From the NCBI RefSeq assembly GCF_963676685.1, contig NC_092357.1, forward strand, positions 22,410,647 to 22,474,646: DNA of 64,000 nucleotides, written 5' to 3'. The position numbers and the translations under genes are program-made. Shown here one piece after another: positions 45,582 through 58,042 of the stretch (its first letter is position 1; every line of letters begins with the position of its first letter). The notes beneath the pieces were generated by a model. That model was not told the DNA's origin. It worked only from the letters and a program-made list of their open reading frames with translations, and searched no databases. Origin of the DNA: Mytilus edulis (lineage: Eukaryota; Mollusca; Bivalvia; Mytilida; Mytilidae).

Positions 45582-46110
45582 ATGTATATGCAGGGAAGAC
45601 ATGATGTAAAGAAAAGAGCCCAGAAGGAAGACGATTTACAACAACCCCCAAGTAAACGTCAGAGGACAGATGGTATTGACCAACCTTTCGAGGAACGATT
45701 ACGAGAGAAAAGATACAAAACAACAGCAGTTCTGAACGATGGTGTGGATAACATCCGTTTACAACCCAGCAACAATGAAGAGAGATATGACTTGATGCTA
45801 TTTTTCATAGAAAATCAAGTGGATTTTGTGCAAATATAGAGGACAAGCTACTAAAAAACAATATTAAGTTTTATTTGAGTGTACAAGTTTAAATTATTAA
45901 TAATTCACCAGATGGAAAATACGACGATACTGGTCCACATTTCAATAGTAAAGTGAGTACCTTTTTACAATCTGTTGTTAGTGAAATACCTCACGAGTTG
46001 AATAAAGGATTTAAAAAAAAAGTATTCATTTCTTTCGAATGGGTTCTCAGAAGCTTTCAGACATACCTTCATACAAGATAAAATCAACAAACATTTTGGT
46101 CATTGCAGTT
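45582..46110 (+). pseudogene. Decayed frame resembling the region ahead of Polinton-type DNA polymerase
   Basis: 45582-45839 is open: RHDVKKRAQKEDDLQQPPSK, then FEERLREKRYKTTAVLNDGV, then ERYDLMLFFIENQVDFVQI and a stop. After a frame change similarity seems to resume as DKLLKNNIKFYLSVQV, then SPDGKYDDTGPHFNSKVSTF, EIPHELNKGFKKK, and in another frame HTFIQDKINKHFGHCSSPVN. The string KFYLSV..., PDG..., PHF.S... resembles what I remember of long Polinton/pPolB loci upstream of the polymerase. Stops and at least two shifts make it non-functional. The family call rests on memory. Confidence 0.4.
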
Positions 46111-46575
46111 CCCCTGTCAATTGCCTTCAAACGGAATTCCTAGACTAATTTTGGTGCTATAAGGCCACTTGCTATATTGACCAACCCACGAGGATGTTGT
46201 TAAATATATAATGGGTTCACTATTGACTCCTGCAAATGACTGATTAAGTTGTTGACATGATGTTCATCCCGATTGATAGTTGCAGGTCTACTTTCATCAT
46301 GTGTGTTTTTATCAACAGTAACCAAGCTTCATCTCTTTTGCATTGCTGCACTGAACTGGCCTACTGTGTGTCTGATTTTTTGCGTTAATTAGACAACTGA
46401 CCAGAGCAGACGCGTCCTCTGTCACTGGAAGGGAACGTACTTGGCTACGTATGATCTTCATATTATTCAATATGCTTCATTGCAATTGGTAGGAGACAAA
46501 GACTGAACCTGAAACACCGCCATAGCCATTACATGGAACGTATCTTTACCATCTGGAGACAGTTTCACAAAAAAT

Positions 46576-46644
46576 ACTTAAGACTAAGATTGATCGTAAG
46601 TCATGAACAATTCAGTATACTTACGATCAATCTTAATCGTAAGT
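46576..46644. repeat. Hairpin ACTTACGATCAATCTTA
   Basis: TAAGATTGATCGTAAGT and ACTTACGATCAATCTTA face each other across about 17 bases; outer ACTTAAGACT and ATCGTAAGT extend it imperfectly. Confidence 0.75.
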
Positions 46645-46998
46645 TTTTTTTTGAAATCGACTCCTGTTGTTTCCGTATGAATTTAAACATTGACTGCTCT
46701 GCCTTGAATGAGGCTAACTTCCCCAGGACACGATATAATACATTGAGGAACATATGTTCCATCTTGTCAATATCATGAGCTGCTACGCTAGTAAGAAATC
46801 ATCTCAGCTCGTTGTTAGTAACATAGAGCTCATGACAATCAACCGAATCATGTAAAGCTAACAAATTGTTATTGTTGGCATTTGTTTATGTATAGACCAA
46901 TGCATGTAGGTTCTAAATACTAAGTATTAAAGACTTGGACTCTTTGAAAGGCCACTAGTCTTATTACCACATGTTAAGATAGTCGGAAATATAAATTC

Positions 46999-47138
46999 GT
47001 TACATAGTGTGCTACTGACCTAATACAATCTACATGGGGTCATTCAATTCCATATGGGGATTCTAGCTTCGTTATCACTCCATATTGTATTAACTGACCC
47101 CATATATATCGTATTAAATCACAAGCACACTATGTAAC
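46999..47138. mobile_element. 140-bp palindromic MITE, TIR GTTACATAGTGTGCT
   Basis: GTTACATAGTGTGCT (46999) and AGCACACTATGTAAC (to 47138). The inner arms ATACAATCTACATGGGGTCA and TGACCCCATATATATCGTAT are also inverted. Non-coding. Confidence 0.75.
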
Positions 47139-47766
47139 TAAAAGTATGACGAGATCGCCAGTTTAATTATGTAAAATACCGACAGCTTTATGTAGTACGA
47201 GATCTTCATCACAATCAGGTGTTGACACAGTGCTCAGATCATCAGTTCTGACATGTTTTATCATTTGGATCCTATCAATTGATGCTTCCTCGATCTTTTT
47301 ATATATTCATGAATACGCCTTATATCAACTTCATTCTTTCGCTGAGTCAAAGTTCAAAGAGAAGTTGCTTTTCCCTTTACAGCTTTAAAACTTAACCGCT
47401 CTTCTATACATACTTGAATAACGATATAACGTTAGAGTTTCTGTCCTTTTAAGTGGCAGGGATGAGAGAGGGTAGTTTGACAGAACTATATATCCAGTTA
47501 GACTTTGTCCGGAAAAATCCTCGAGTCATTCCCGTAAAGAGTTTTCTATCTATGGATCCCATTTATTTTTCAAAATAATACTTCTTAAAATATCATTATA
47601 AAATGCTATATTTTTTATTGAATGCAATTAGTAAGGCAATATCAATCTTCGAAACAATTTTAGCGAAAGTATAGTTCAACTGTGCATGTGAATCATGCAT
47701 ATTTATGATAAATTGACATTATCATAAACAGGTAAAGAAGTGATTACAGCGAAAATGAATTCCGTA

Positions 47767-48735
47767 ATTGCGTTGGAATATTCATGAGTGCATCAAAATG
47801 CAAGAAATCCAGAATAATTCAGTAATAACAATATGTTTTTATTGCGTTATGAACTTGAAAGTACTAGATATGATTTTGATTTGAAAAAACCATCAAATCA
47901 GATACTCAAAAACATCTAACAGATGTTGCAAAAAATGGGTCATGTTTTGGAGTAAGGATAAAACTGTTACAAAAATGTTGTTTTCTCTATAAAAAAAAAA
48001 ACACACACACAATATTACTCGTCAGAATTGAAAATATTTCTTAACTCTGATATAATTTTTACAAAAATTGCCCGGCACGATATTTTTACGAAGGGGCAGA
48101 AAATGAGGTTCAGATATTCCACTATCGCTTGTAAAATAGTCAGCTGTGTGAAAGGTGGTTGCATTACAACGAAATGTTTTCTGAAAATGTAAGAAATAGT
48201 TATTTACGCAAAAATAAATAGATCAAAGAGGTAGGGACAATTTGGTCTGTATTTGCGTTGGAATATTCATGAGTGCGTAAAAATGCAAAAAATCCAGAAT
48301 AATTCAGTAATAACAATATGTTTTATTGCGTTATGAACTTGAAAGTACTAGATATGATTTTGATTTGAAAAAACCATCAAATCAGATACTCAAAAACATC
48401 TAACAGATGTTGCAAAAAATGGGTCATGTTTTGAAGTAAGGATAAAACTGTTACAAAAATGTTGTTTTCTCTATAAAAAAAAACACACACACAATATTAC
48501 TCGTCAGAATTGAAAATATTTCTTAACTCTGATATAATTTTTACAAAAATTGCCCCGCACGATATTTTTACGACCGGGCAAAAAATGAGGTTCAGATATT
48601 CAACTATCGCTTGTAAAACAGTCAGCTGTGTGAAAGGTGGTTGCATTACAACGAAATGTTTTCTGAAAATGTAAGAAATAGTTATTTACGCAAAAATAAA
48701 TAGATCAAAGAGGTAGGGACAAGTTTGGTCTGTAT
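47767..48735. repeat. Tandem duplication, two units of 485 bp
   Basis: TGCGTTGGAATATTCATGAG starts both units (47768 and 48254). They run almost identically through ACTAGATATGATTTTGATTT, (AC)n at about 48001 and 48484, and AATAGATCAAAGAGGTAGGG. Few differences, so it is young or homogenised. No gene in it. Confidence 0.85.
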
Positions 48736-49693
48736 TTGTTTTGAATCAGAATTATAAAGTTGTCAAATCCTGTTTGAAAATGAGTATTGAAAAGTATATA
48801 TCATACGATTAAAATATGGTTTGAAAAATTTACACGTATCCAGTGCTACATATTAATGTGGAAGGCATCTGGATACACATTTGTAAATCACACATGTTTT
48901 TGTCAAATTTTACATCAATGGACGTTTCTAACTTTCCAAAAGATTTTTGGTTCGGTAAACGACGTCTTTCTCATACATTTTGGGTGAGATATAAATAGAT
49001 TTCCAAAACCTGGCCAAAATAGAGCTCTATTTAGGCGTTTACTGTGGGAAAACTGATGACGCAAGAGCAATTGAAAAGTGTCTACACTTCTAAAATGACG
49101 AGGCCCAATTTGTTAGCCGGTATAACGTTAAAACGACGAATCAAATAATTCAACTTTATATATAACTTATATAGGACAATGGTGTTGTTAAAAATTACAC
49201 CATTCCAGGCCTTTTTGTTTTCTACATAATCAATAATACCAATAATTAACAAGTTCCGGGTCGAATCCGATACCGATACCATTAGTATATGTCGCATGTA
49301 GTTTCCGTTACCTGTTGTCTTCTGTAAACCCTTTCTATCAGGAGAACCTGGAATTCTTCTAGCAGTTGTTTGAATTTATATTATTAAACTCTAGGACACT
49401 ATTTAACAAGTCTGTTTTCTTCCACCTTTATCAGATGACAATACTAAAAATCAAGGCCAAAAATAAGGCATGGGTACTTTAATTCAGTCAGGGACCCGCG
49501 GGTGTGTTCTATAGTCTCTTATAAAAAAAAGTTGACAAAAGCAATAGTACAACAATGCCGATGACCATACTGCTTAAAAGTTATTTCTAAACAACAATCG
49601 TACGTACATAGAAATATACAAACAAATGCACAATGTTTTAATTTCATTATTTATCTTGATATATGCATTAGAAGCTTGTTTTTTTTAATTGTT

Positions 49694-51809
49694 ATGCCCG
49701 CGTCACACTGTCCCGATTTTTACGCCGATGGCAACACGATTATGGAAATTTTCAAAATCGGGACTGATCGTATCCAGATCGGGCTATTCGTAGTGCCATC
49801 TTTAACCATCGTAGAACCATCGGCCACTTTTTCTAGTCTTCGGGGACAACTTCGGAAAGGGTTCTAAATTTTTTAACATGTTAAAAAATACCCGAAGGTG
49901 CGTCCGATGTTGAGGGTTCGTATTGAGTTCGCATCACATTCCTCACCATCGTAATGTCATCGGGAATGCATCTTTGAACAGCGTATTGCATTCGTGTTTC
50001 CATCGTTTCCATCGGGCAGTTTTGACATTACGATGTCTACACGAATGAATCACGACGCTACCTGAAGGTCTTACGATGGCAACACGACTTCGTGAAGACC
50101 TCGTAATCCCGTCGTGTTGCCATCGAATAAAAGTACGAAGGCGCCAAGATGGAACTACGACGGCAATAAATCCAGCTAAATGTAAGTTAATTTTGCGCTA
50201 AAATACATTTAAAGTGCCATGCGCGATATGCACTGGTCAGTCTAATACGACAGTTAAGAAAGACGTTCAAAAAACATGGAGCTCATAGACGTTACGCGCA
50301 ATGTTCGTACATGAAAGCGTAACACAACGTCGCGAATATTTCGTAACGTTCAAACAAAAAATTGGACTGAAACGTTTTTTTTAAGCAAGTGCGACATTCT
50401 TGTAAGACTCCGCAAAATCGACGGTGCTTTTTAACTACTTATTGAAAATTGATACATTTTAGTTTTTTGAAAAATTAACAAAAATAACATTTTAAAAAAT
50501 TATAAAATTCTACCATTATAAGAACAGTGATAAGCAAACAATTGACGTAAATTTGAGTTGAGTTCGTTTTTACGTCAAAAAATGGCGGTGCGACAACCTT
50601 GTAAGCCTTTAAAAATCGCTCATAAATTACTATATATAATTTTTCAGGATATTTGTCTTTAAATTCATAAAATTAAGCAAATTAACATTGATGTAGTACA
50701 CTAGTACAAATAATAAACTTTTTTCATTTTAGATAAATGTTTTTTGATTCTCAAATCTGGAATCCCATTTTTTTTTCACCGTTGGACAGATTTGCCCTTG
50801 TAGTATGGAACGCGTTTTTTTTTCTATGACGTCATCATAACGTCATAACAAATGCATAAAAGACTGAATGAACCATTCTGTTTATTAATGGAAAACACGT
50901 TTTTCAAAATATTAAACAGTTTTGACAAAAATCATAGTTTATTGGTTACAATAAATGAAATATGTTACGCGGGACAACCTAAAAATGGCCGTTTTTTTTT
51001 AAATGAAGCTTGTCGCATGCAGCATAAAACATAGTTTCAACAATTATTTCTTTCGTTTTTATTTTAAAAATCGTTATTTTTAAAAATAGGTACAATAGCA
51101 ATGAATATGATATCACAAAATTATATATTTTGGACTTGCATCTTGCCAACTACACCGAATTTCTAATGAGGTACGAACATCGCGCGTAACGTCATATCAT
51201 ATGATTCTATGAAAACAAGAAAGGCGACAGCGTTGTTTCTATTAATTCAAATGGAACCAGAAGAGCAGCTATTACAGGCTCAGAATTTACTTTTACAAGA
51301 AAAATATTATTTTTTGTCAATTTTTCATATCAAGTAACATAATGAAAATCATAAACGCGCCTCGTACAACAACACTACAGGTACATCTTATGATTAAACC
51401 AGAAATTAAATGTACAATATAATATATATTCAATATTGATCAAACAATTTAAAACGCGTGATGCCTTCGGAATATAATTTAAATGCATCGTAAGCTGTAC
51501 AAGACGTCTTTTAGACATCGTATGGCCATCGCGCCATTATCGTAATCCATCGTGTAGCCTTCGTGACCATCATGTAGGCTTCGGCTGAGATATGAAGCTT
51601 AAATATCCGTCTTCGGTTAACCTTCGTATGTCCATCTTTTGCTATCGTATATAATTTCGGCACCATCGTATAGACTTCATTATTCATCGTACTTGCTTCT
51701 GTCACTTTTTGGTATTTTAACGAGATCGGGACCAACTTCGTACGAACTTACAATTTTCGCATTCGAGTGTCAATCGTATATAAAAATCGGGACAGTGTGA
51801 CGCGGGCAT
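49694..51809. mobile_element. 2.1-kb element, TIR ATGCCCGCGTCACACTGTCC (29 bp)
   Basis: ATGCCCGCGTCACACTGTCC continues to CGATTTTTA on the left (49694) and in the complement of the right end (to 51809). Both sides, for about 450 and 330 bp, are dense in degenerate ACCATCGTA / CATCGTG / CTTCGTA words in both orientations, like an array of binding sites. The centre is AT-rich with no transposase. TSD not clear. Confidence 0.75.
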
Positions 51810-51810
51810 T

Positions 51811-54800
51811 AACCTTTGCAGCATATTAATAAAAAAAAATGGAAAAAAATCATGTACTTACAAAATCTAAAGCTCTTTCAAGTCAACAATTTTCGGAGTG
51901 ATCCACATAATCTTTACCATGTAACAATTTCCCAAAATATACCCATTTTACACATCTACGTTTTAGAATACGCCAATCCGCTCATTGTTGCCGCGTGAAC
52001 TTTCAATATAGTAATATTGTCTTTTCGTAAATACAAGATTTAAAGATGTGTCTGTGCAAATTAAGATAAAAAAAGAAAATATCTTTAAAATAGGTTATCT
52101 GTGTAATCTTACTTCATTTGACAATATTGAGAATAAGTGATCTCGTTTTTTGTACATGTATTTCACAGTAGGTTTAGTCTCCGGTTGGGATGGTTTTTAC
52201 TTTCAGTCATTTTCTCTTTTTTTTCGAGTGAGTATTATCAAAAATGTAAACAAACAGACTTCCTTTCTTGTAAAACGTTTAAAAAGATGTTAGAAATAAA
52301 GGCAACAGTAGTATACCGCTGTTCAAAACTCATAAATCCATGGACAAAAACAAAATCGGGGTAACAAACTAAAAACTGATGGAAACGCATTAAATATAAG
52401 AGGAGAACAACGACACAAAATTAGAACCTTATATACATGAGCATAGAAGATAACATAGTATTTGTGATAAAAATATATTATCAACCCTCAATTATTTTAT
52501 TTTATAAACGTTTAATTTAGTCTTGTGAGCTTTATTCCAAAATATAGATTACAGCCAAAACAAAACAAACACTTCAATTCTCAATTTTAAACTTTGTGCG
52601 AGTTCAGACATGTTGGATTGAGACGTACGTACACATATTGTGTAACGCGGGTAAATGTGTGTTTTTTTAACAGAAAGTACATCATAAGTGTTTCATTTAC
52701 TATTTATCTTGATGGTAACATGTTTAATCGTTCTAGAAATTGAAATCTAGAATAATGTTCAAATGCTCCTACGCGAAGAGGTCACACAGAAATAAAGCAC
52801 CACCGTACTTCATTTTCATCATAAACACAAAGAATAAAAATTTACAATGTATAATTCATGTATTTAATAGGTGTACTCATATTATATACACATTTTTTAT
52901 TTTTTTATCATTTCTAAAAGATAGTTTTAAAGCTTACAGATTATATATTTCATTGGATAAGTCCCCGCGTTTAAAATCAGCTCAGTAGTCAGTAATTTAG
53001 TGCTGGCATGATTTATAAAAAACCTTTTCAAAATTATTTACCTCCAATGGGGACTGGGGAATAGAAATATGGTCATTTAGGTCCTCTTCCGACCTGTAGT
53101 AAAACTCTTGCTTCAAGTACGCAGCCACCTCTGATCAGAATGGGACGTGTAGATAGAATGTCACGCTCAATACACCACTACACGTTAAGAACCATTGCAA
53201 CAGTACTTTGAGGGTTCCGTAAGGGGGTCTGTTGCAAGGCAACATTTCTGTCAATATCCAATATACCCTCGTTTTCAGTGACAGTCTAAATTTCCCAACC
53301 TTCATCCCGAACGTCCTCTGTTACGGGACCTACCCATTGGATTTATTGTTGATTTGTTCTCGTCATTAAAATGCATGAAATATTTTTCACTGCACGTTCA
53401 AGAAACCAACAATCAATAATTCAACATTGTCGGTTTACAAATTTACAAATTATAAAGAGCCTAAGGTTTCAAGCAAAGTTGAACTTAGATTAATTTGGCT
53501 ATTTATCAGGTGCTTTTGGTCATATGTCTGCAAATATTTCGGTTCTTACACATCCTTGGTTTTCAAATATTTGACTTTGAGCGTTACGTGTGAAGGTAAT
53601 CCAGAAAAGCACTTCGGACGAATGAATTGTTGTTTTCATTTTTCATTAAATATTCCATTCAATTCAAATAATATTCTTTTATTTTTCAATTTATTGGGTT
53701 AACATTTAGTTTTTAAAAATTTTTACTGTTTTTTCTTAGTTTTCTTGCTCCTATGTCACGGTCATATATATCATTCATAAAATATTCTTGACTGTAAAAA
53801 CAAAGGTAGCATGAAATGAAGTGGAAAAGATTATGAGTCCCTGTACTCGGTTCTATAGACCGTTTTAAAAAGGACACATTGATTTCTTATATATCTTAAT
53901 ACTGCAAGGTTATGGCAAAATGTTTTCAGAATAGTTCAGAATAGGGATTATCATTAAATTGAAATGAGTAAAATTTGATCAACAAAGTAATATGCTTTTG
54001 TAACTTATTAAGAATATATAACGTTGTCCTTTGCAATTTTATATATATTTACAAACTCTAGAATAAGTAGTTTTTTAAGCCCAAGAATGTCTTTTTTCTT
54101 ATCACATTTTCATTAAAAAAAGGAAACCGGAGCATTTGTTGAAAAACCCGGTTATTATAAACATGTTAAATAAATGTTGCTCTCGAAAAAAAACCCACGG
54201 AAAATATAAAACACTGAATTGTAAGTAAACTACATATATAGCATTCAGCCAGTAAAAAAATTAATTTAGGTTGATACGCGAGCAATTTATTCGCATATCA
54301 ATATCAAAATCAAATTTACATAAAAGTTCTATAGCCTGCTTTTCTCATTGACGAGATCCAGTTTTCAGTTTTCAAGGGAGGTAATGTTTTGTCACTAGAT
54401 TACCCACTGAAAAAATAATAACTTGCGGCAAGACAACATGTACAAATAAGTATTCTTTAGCTTTGTAAAAAAACCCATGCTCTGTTATCCAATAAAATTA
54501 GTTTTCACATGCGTATATTGACTACGGCAGAAAAATGAATTTTATTAAATTGGTATGCATTTAATGTATTTCATTAACTTAAAACACTTTCAAACACTAA
54601 AATGATACACATTTTGTTACTAATACTTTTACAATGACAACAGTGTGTTACAATTCGAAATTGATATGTTTGACCTAGATACCGCAACGTTCATGTTGGC
54701 TGTTCTAACTTCAAAACCCCTCCCTCTGAAAAACACGTTTCATCTATCCTGTTAAAAAGGCATGTATATAATAATTTCATTGAAACATATGATCTGACAA

Positions 54801-54880
54801 TAAATATAAAATAAAGTATAGGTTATTATAACTGTTGTACTGAAATGACAAAATTGTTTCATATTTATGATAAAATGGAT
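51811..54880. other. Gene-free interval inside the 15.6-kb element
   Basis: No supported gene. A dispersed bivalve-like repeat occupies about 53080-53425 (CAGTGACAGTCTAAATTTCC, GAACGTCCTCTGTTACGGGA, GCATGAAATATTTTTCACTG); its last part recurs at 32838-32895 and about 7226-7255. Otherwise AT-rich. Confidence 0.4.
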
Positions 54881-54883
54881 TGA

Positions 54884-54956
54884 TCCTAGCAGGGAATCGA
54901 ACCCCATTCTCCTATTTAAAAAAAAATAGGCGTAATTACCAATATACCACCGAAGT
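54884..54956 (-). repeat. tRNA-like sequence (pseudogene or SINE head)
   Basis: On the minus strand GGTGGTATATTGGTAATTAC resembles a D-arm/A-box, CCTATTT...AAATAGG forms an anticodon-type stem with a T loop, and GGGGTTCGATTCCC is a good T-arm/B-box. The acceptor ends (CTTCG... and CTAGGAT...) do not pair, so it is unlikely to be a working tRNA. Confidence 0.45.
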
Positions 54957-55072
54957 TTCCAATGCATTTTACAAATACAACAAGATTGTCACTCAGTTTT
55001 AATTTTAATCATCATGTAATACAGCATTTTAAATCTTCAGATGCACAATGGCGTGCACTTTTATCAACTTTA

Positions 55073-55527
55073 CAGGGTGTAGCTACCGCAAGTATAGTCC
55101 AAATAATTATGACGTTTGGCAAGGCTATTTTAATTTTTTTCTGGGACGCCACAAGGCTATTTTAATTTTTTTCTGGAACTCAACAATGCTATTTTATTTT
55201 TTTTCTGGGACGCCGTCTTAGGAAGGCGTCCCAGAAAAAAAAATTAAGATAGCCTTGCCAGACGTCGTAATTATTTGGACTACCGCAAGTATAAATGAAT
55301 CTCTGTCAAAAGGCCCCTCCTGCCAAGTCTCGAATGTCAGCACAACTTTATCAAGGAATCCTCTATCAGATATGAACATATTTACCAATGCTACCATAAC
55401 CGGCGGAACATTTACGATTAATTTAGTAACTATAGACCTACCGATTCTCCTTGTGCGTCCACCGCTATTGACAACTGACTTGAACATGTGCGTGTCAGAA
55501 ATTGACTTCAAACGAAAAGACGGTTGA
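55073..55527. pseudogene. Exon-like segment split by a MITE; strand uncertain
   Basis: Removing 55095-55282 and one TSD copy leaves a segment open on both strands. Plus: GVATASINESLSKGPSCQVS ... ITGGTFTINLVTIDLPILLV ... SEIDFKRKDG then TGA, after an acceptor-like TTTACAG at 55072. Minus: VNSGGRTRRIGRSIVTKLIV, VPPVMVALVNMFISDRGFLD, KVVLTFETWQEGPFDRDSFI, LAVATPCKVDKSARHCASED and LKCCIT then stop. The G+C is higher than in the surroundings. The minus reading, with four cysteines near its end, looks slightly more protein-like. Family unknown. Confidence 0.4.
55095..55282. mobile_element. 188-bp palindromic MITE, TSD CCGCAAGTA (9 bp)
   Basis: TAGTCCAAATAATTATGACG (55095) and complement TAGTCCAAATAATTACGACG (to 55282) enclose repeated GGCTATTTTAATTTTTTTCT and GGGACGCC words. 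CCGCAAGTA flanks it at 55086-55094 and 55283-55291. A 9-bp TSD suggests Mutator-like. A related fragment lies at about 32955-33045 (GGAAGGCGTCCCAGAAAAAA). Confidence 0.85.
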
Positions 55528-55539
55528 ATTATAACTTTT

Positions 55540-58040
55540 CTGTTATATTGTGACACAAATGTCGTTTTAGTTAATAAATTTGTTAATTTCTGTTTCAATT
55601 TTGAATTTTAGAAAAAACAACTTTGCGAAATTAAACTGGTTTGAACCAGTTGGATACAAATCGACAGGGAGGTTGATGGAAGATCCTACACAAATACTGT
55701 ACACTTATACACAGCGAACATAGAAATTACCGTAAATGACCTAATCATAATCGAAATAATTGATTATCACTCTGGCAAAAATAATCACGAGTATAATGCC
55801 TACCCATGTTAAAACTACAATAAAGTATAGCTGGCATCAATTATTTCTTAAATAAAGTACAATTCTTAAATAGGTACTGGAGTTTGAATTACGATTTTTA
55901 GCCATGTCTGTGTTGTTGGGGTAAAAAGCATGATACAAAGAGAAACTATCAACAATAACAAAAGAAAAAAAAAGGGAAACAAAATCAGCAGCAGTAAAAG
56001 ATCAATCAACTGAAATTCTAGTCATGAATATATTCTAGCGTAATACATTGGAGCTTGGCTTTCTAATTTCCATAAAAACATACTGCATTCTATTTCAAAA
56101 ATGAAATGCCGACTAGCGGTATTTTTAAAATACATCGTACTTATTCAAGACGAGAAAAAAAATGAATAAATAATAATACAATGTATAATAGTGCAGAAAT
56201 ATAACATTCATTTCCTTTTCCTGTTCTGGTAATTCAAGATATATTTGGTTGAAATGCACTAGAAATTACCAATTGAGGGGAACTAACTCCGTAATTTGCT
56301 ATCATTCTAACCAAAAGTTATCTGGAGATTACTCGAATTACCAGACACACAGAAACGAAAAAGCTACCATTCCTACCTCAAGATGAACGTTACTTCAAAT
56401 TGGATGATTAAGTTGGTTTGGTTTTTTTTCGGTCAAATTTGAAATTCTTCTAAATTGCCTGACGTTTACAAAGACTTAAATGTATATAGCACAGTTCACA
56501 CAGATTATAAAGATGAATAAAACAAATTTTCATTTTTGGAAAACTGCATGGAATTTTTCAATTTCAAACAATATTCTCAAGCTTAAACTTATTAAAAATT
56601 TTCATTTTGCCTTATTCTACATGTGTAACTTCCAAAAATTATTTTTCGAATAAAAAGAAGCAATACACTATTCAAATTCAACATGCGTCGGTGTGAGTTA
56701 TCACATCGGTGAAATATAATTGTATTTAGTACAATTAAAACATGTGTTACGTAGACAAAACAAGGAGATGCAATATTCGGAAATAATGATAATTTCAGAT
56801 ATATGAGAAGGTATATTAGACATGTAATTACAATGTTTAAATTAATATTTACGGATGGACAATAGTATCATTTTAATATAGATAGCCTAGCTATACCCTA
56901 TTAGAAGATACAATCAACAACTCATGTTACTTCATTTAATTTACTGATGATTATGTATAACATATCAAAAAAATATACATACAAGTTTTTTTATTTTTTT
57001 TTATTTTGATACAATCATCAATCTTTAAGTGTAATTATTGTCAATTTTTTAATATATCTTGTGCGTAAACAACACAACTTGTTTCGCCAATTCTTTTAAA
57101 ACCTTTTTTTTCAAATTGGAAAGATAATATTAAATTGACTTCGATTGACAAATACGTACCCGAATTCGTCAATATATCTGATCAATGTACGTGTCCACAC
57201 GTGGGTTTATGATGCACGACTGGGAGATTTCATTTTCTTGCTTGTGACAGTCCTACAGACAGTAGTTGGTAAGTTGAAATTTTAAAGATGTTATGTAAAT
57301 ATTATCTGTATGTAAATATCCGAAAGGTTTGTTAGTTTTACTTCCTTTTTAAAATTAAATACTTTTGAAAATTTGTGCCTTTGCACTCAATGATCATATA
57401 ATAATAAAATCAAAATTATTCTTAAAATAAAGGTCAAATTAGAATAGAGGATGTATAAAATTTAAACATCGGTTATGAACTATTGCATATATCGATATTT
57501 GCTGAGTTCTAATTATTATTTGTTTTTATTCTTTACTTTGATTGTTTTATAGTTTTATTTTTGTTGGAAAAAGGGGTAAGTGTTGGGGTCGTTGTTCCAA
57601 GTAAAAAAATATTGGTTTACAGACTAGCAGAATATGTTTCATACATATCAAGTTTAAAAAAAATAATACATAATTTACGCAGGGTTTTTAGAGCAATATG
57701 ATAAACATTAAAGTCCAGCTCTCAGCTTACAGAGGATATAATGTTATGTGCAAAACAAAGTGTACCATGTTGCTATTACAAACAAAACTGTAACTTTCTA
57801 TTCATATTTTTCTTTTCCTACTGACTGTATATTTTTGTTAAATATATCAAAATTGTTCACAATTATCATTTTATTTTCGGAAATCAATTTTCTTTTATCT
57901 TTTACACATCAACACACACTACTTAAAACATTTTACGGGGTTACATGGAATAATATATGTGTTGTTAATCAATGTGTCGGATTTTTTTCAAAACAAAATG
58001 GCATATAGACAAAGCAAACAATCATATATGATTCCATACA
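55540..58040. other. AT-rich interval, no gene supported
   Basis: Nothing convincing on either strand. A slightly G+C-richer patch at about 57165-57270 (palindrome CGTGTCCACACG, then a good donor TTG|GTAAGT at 57269) could be an untranslated first exon, but this is only a possibility. Confidence 0.35.
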
Positions 58041-58042
58041 TG

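Noticed and set aside
47150..47420. Minus-strand coding-like pieces (EYIK, IDRIQMIKHVRTDDL)
   Set aside because: Too many stops and frame changes, and no family match; cannot be separated from chance.
54884..54956. Functional tRNA gene
   Set aside because: T-arm and anticodon-type stem are present but the acceptor ends do not pair, and the anticodon loop is a T run.
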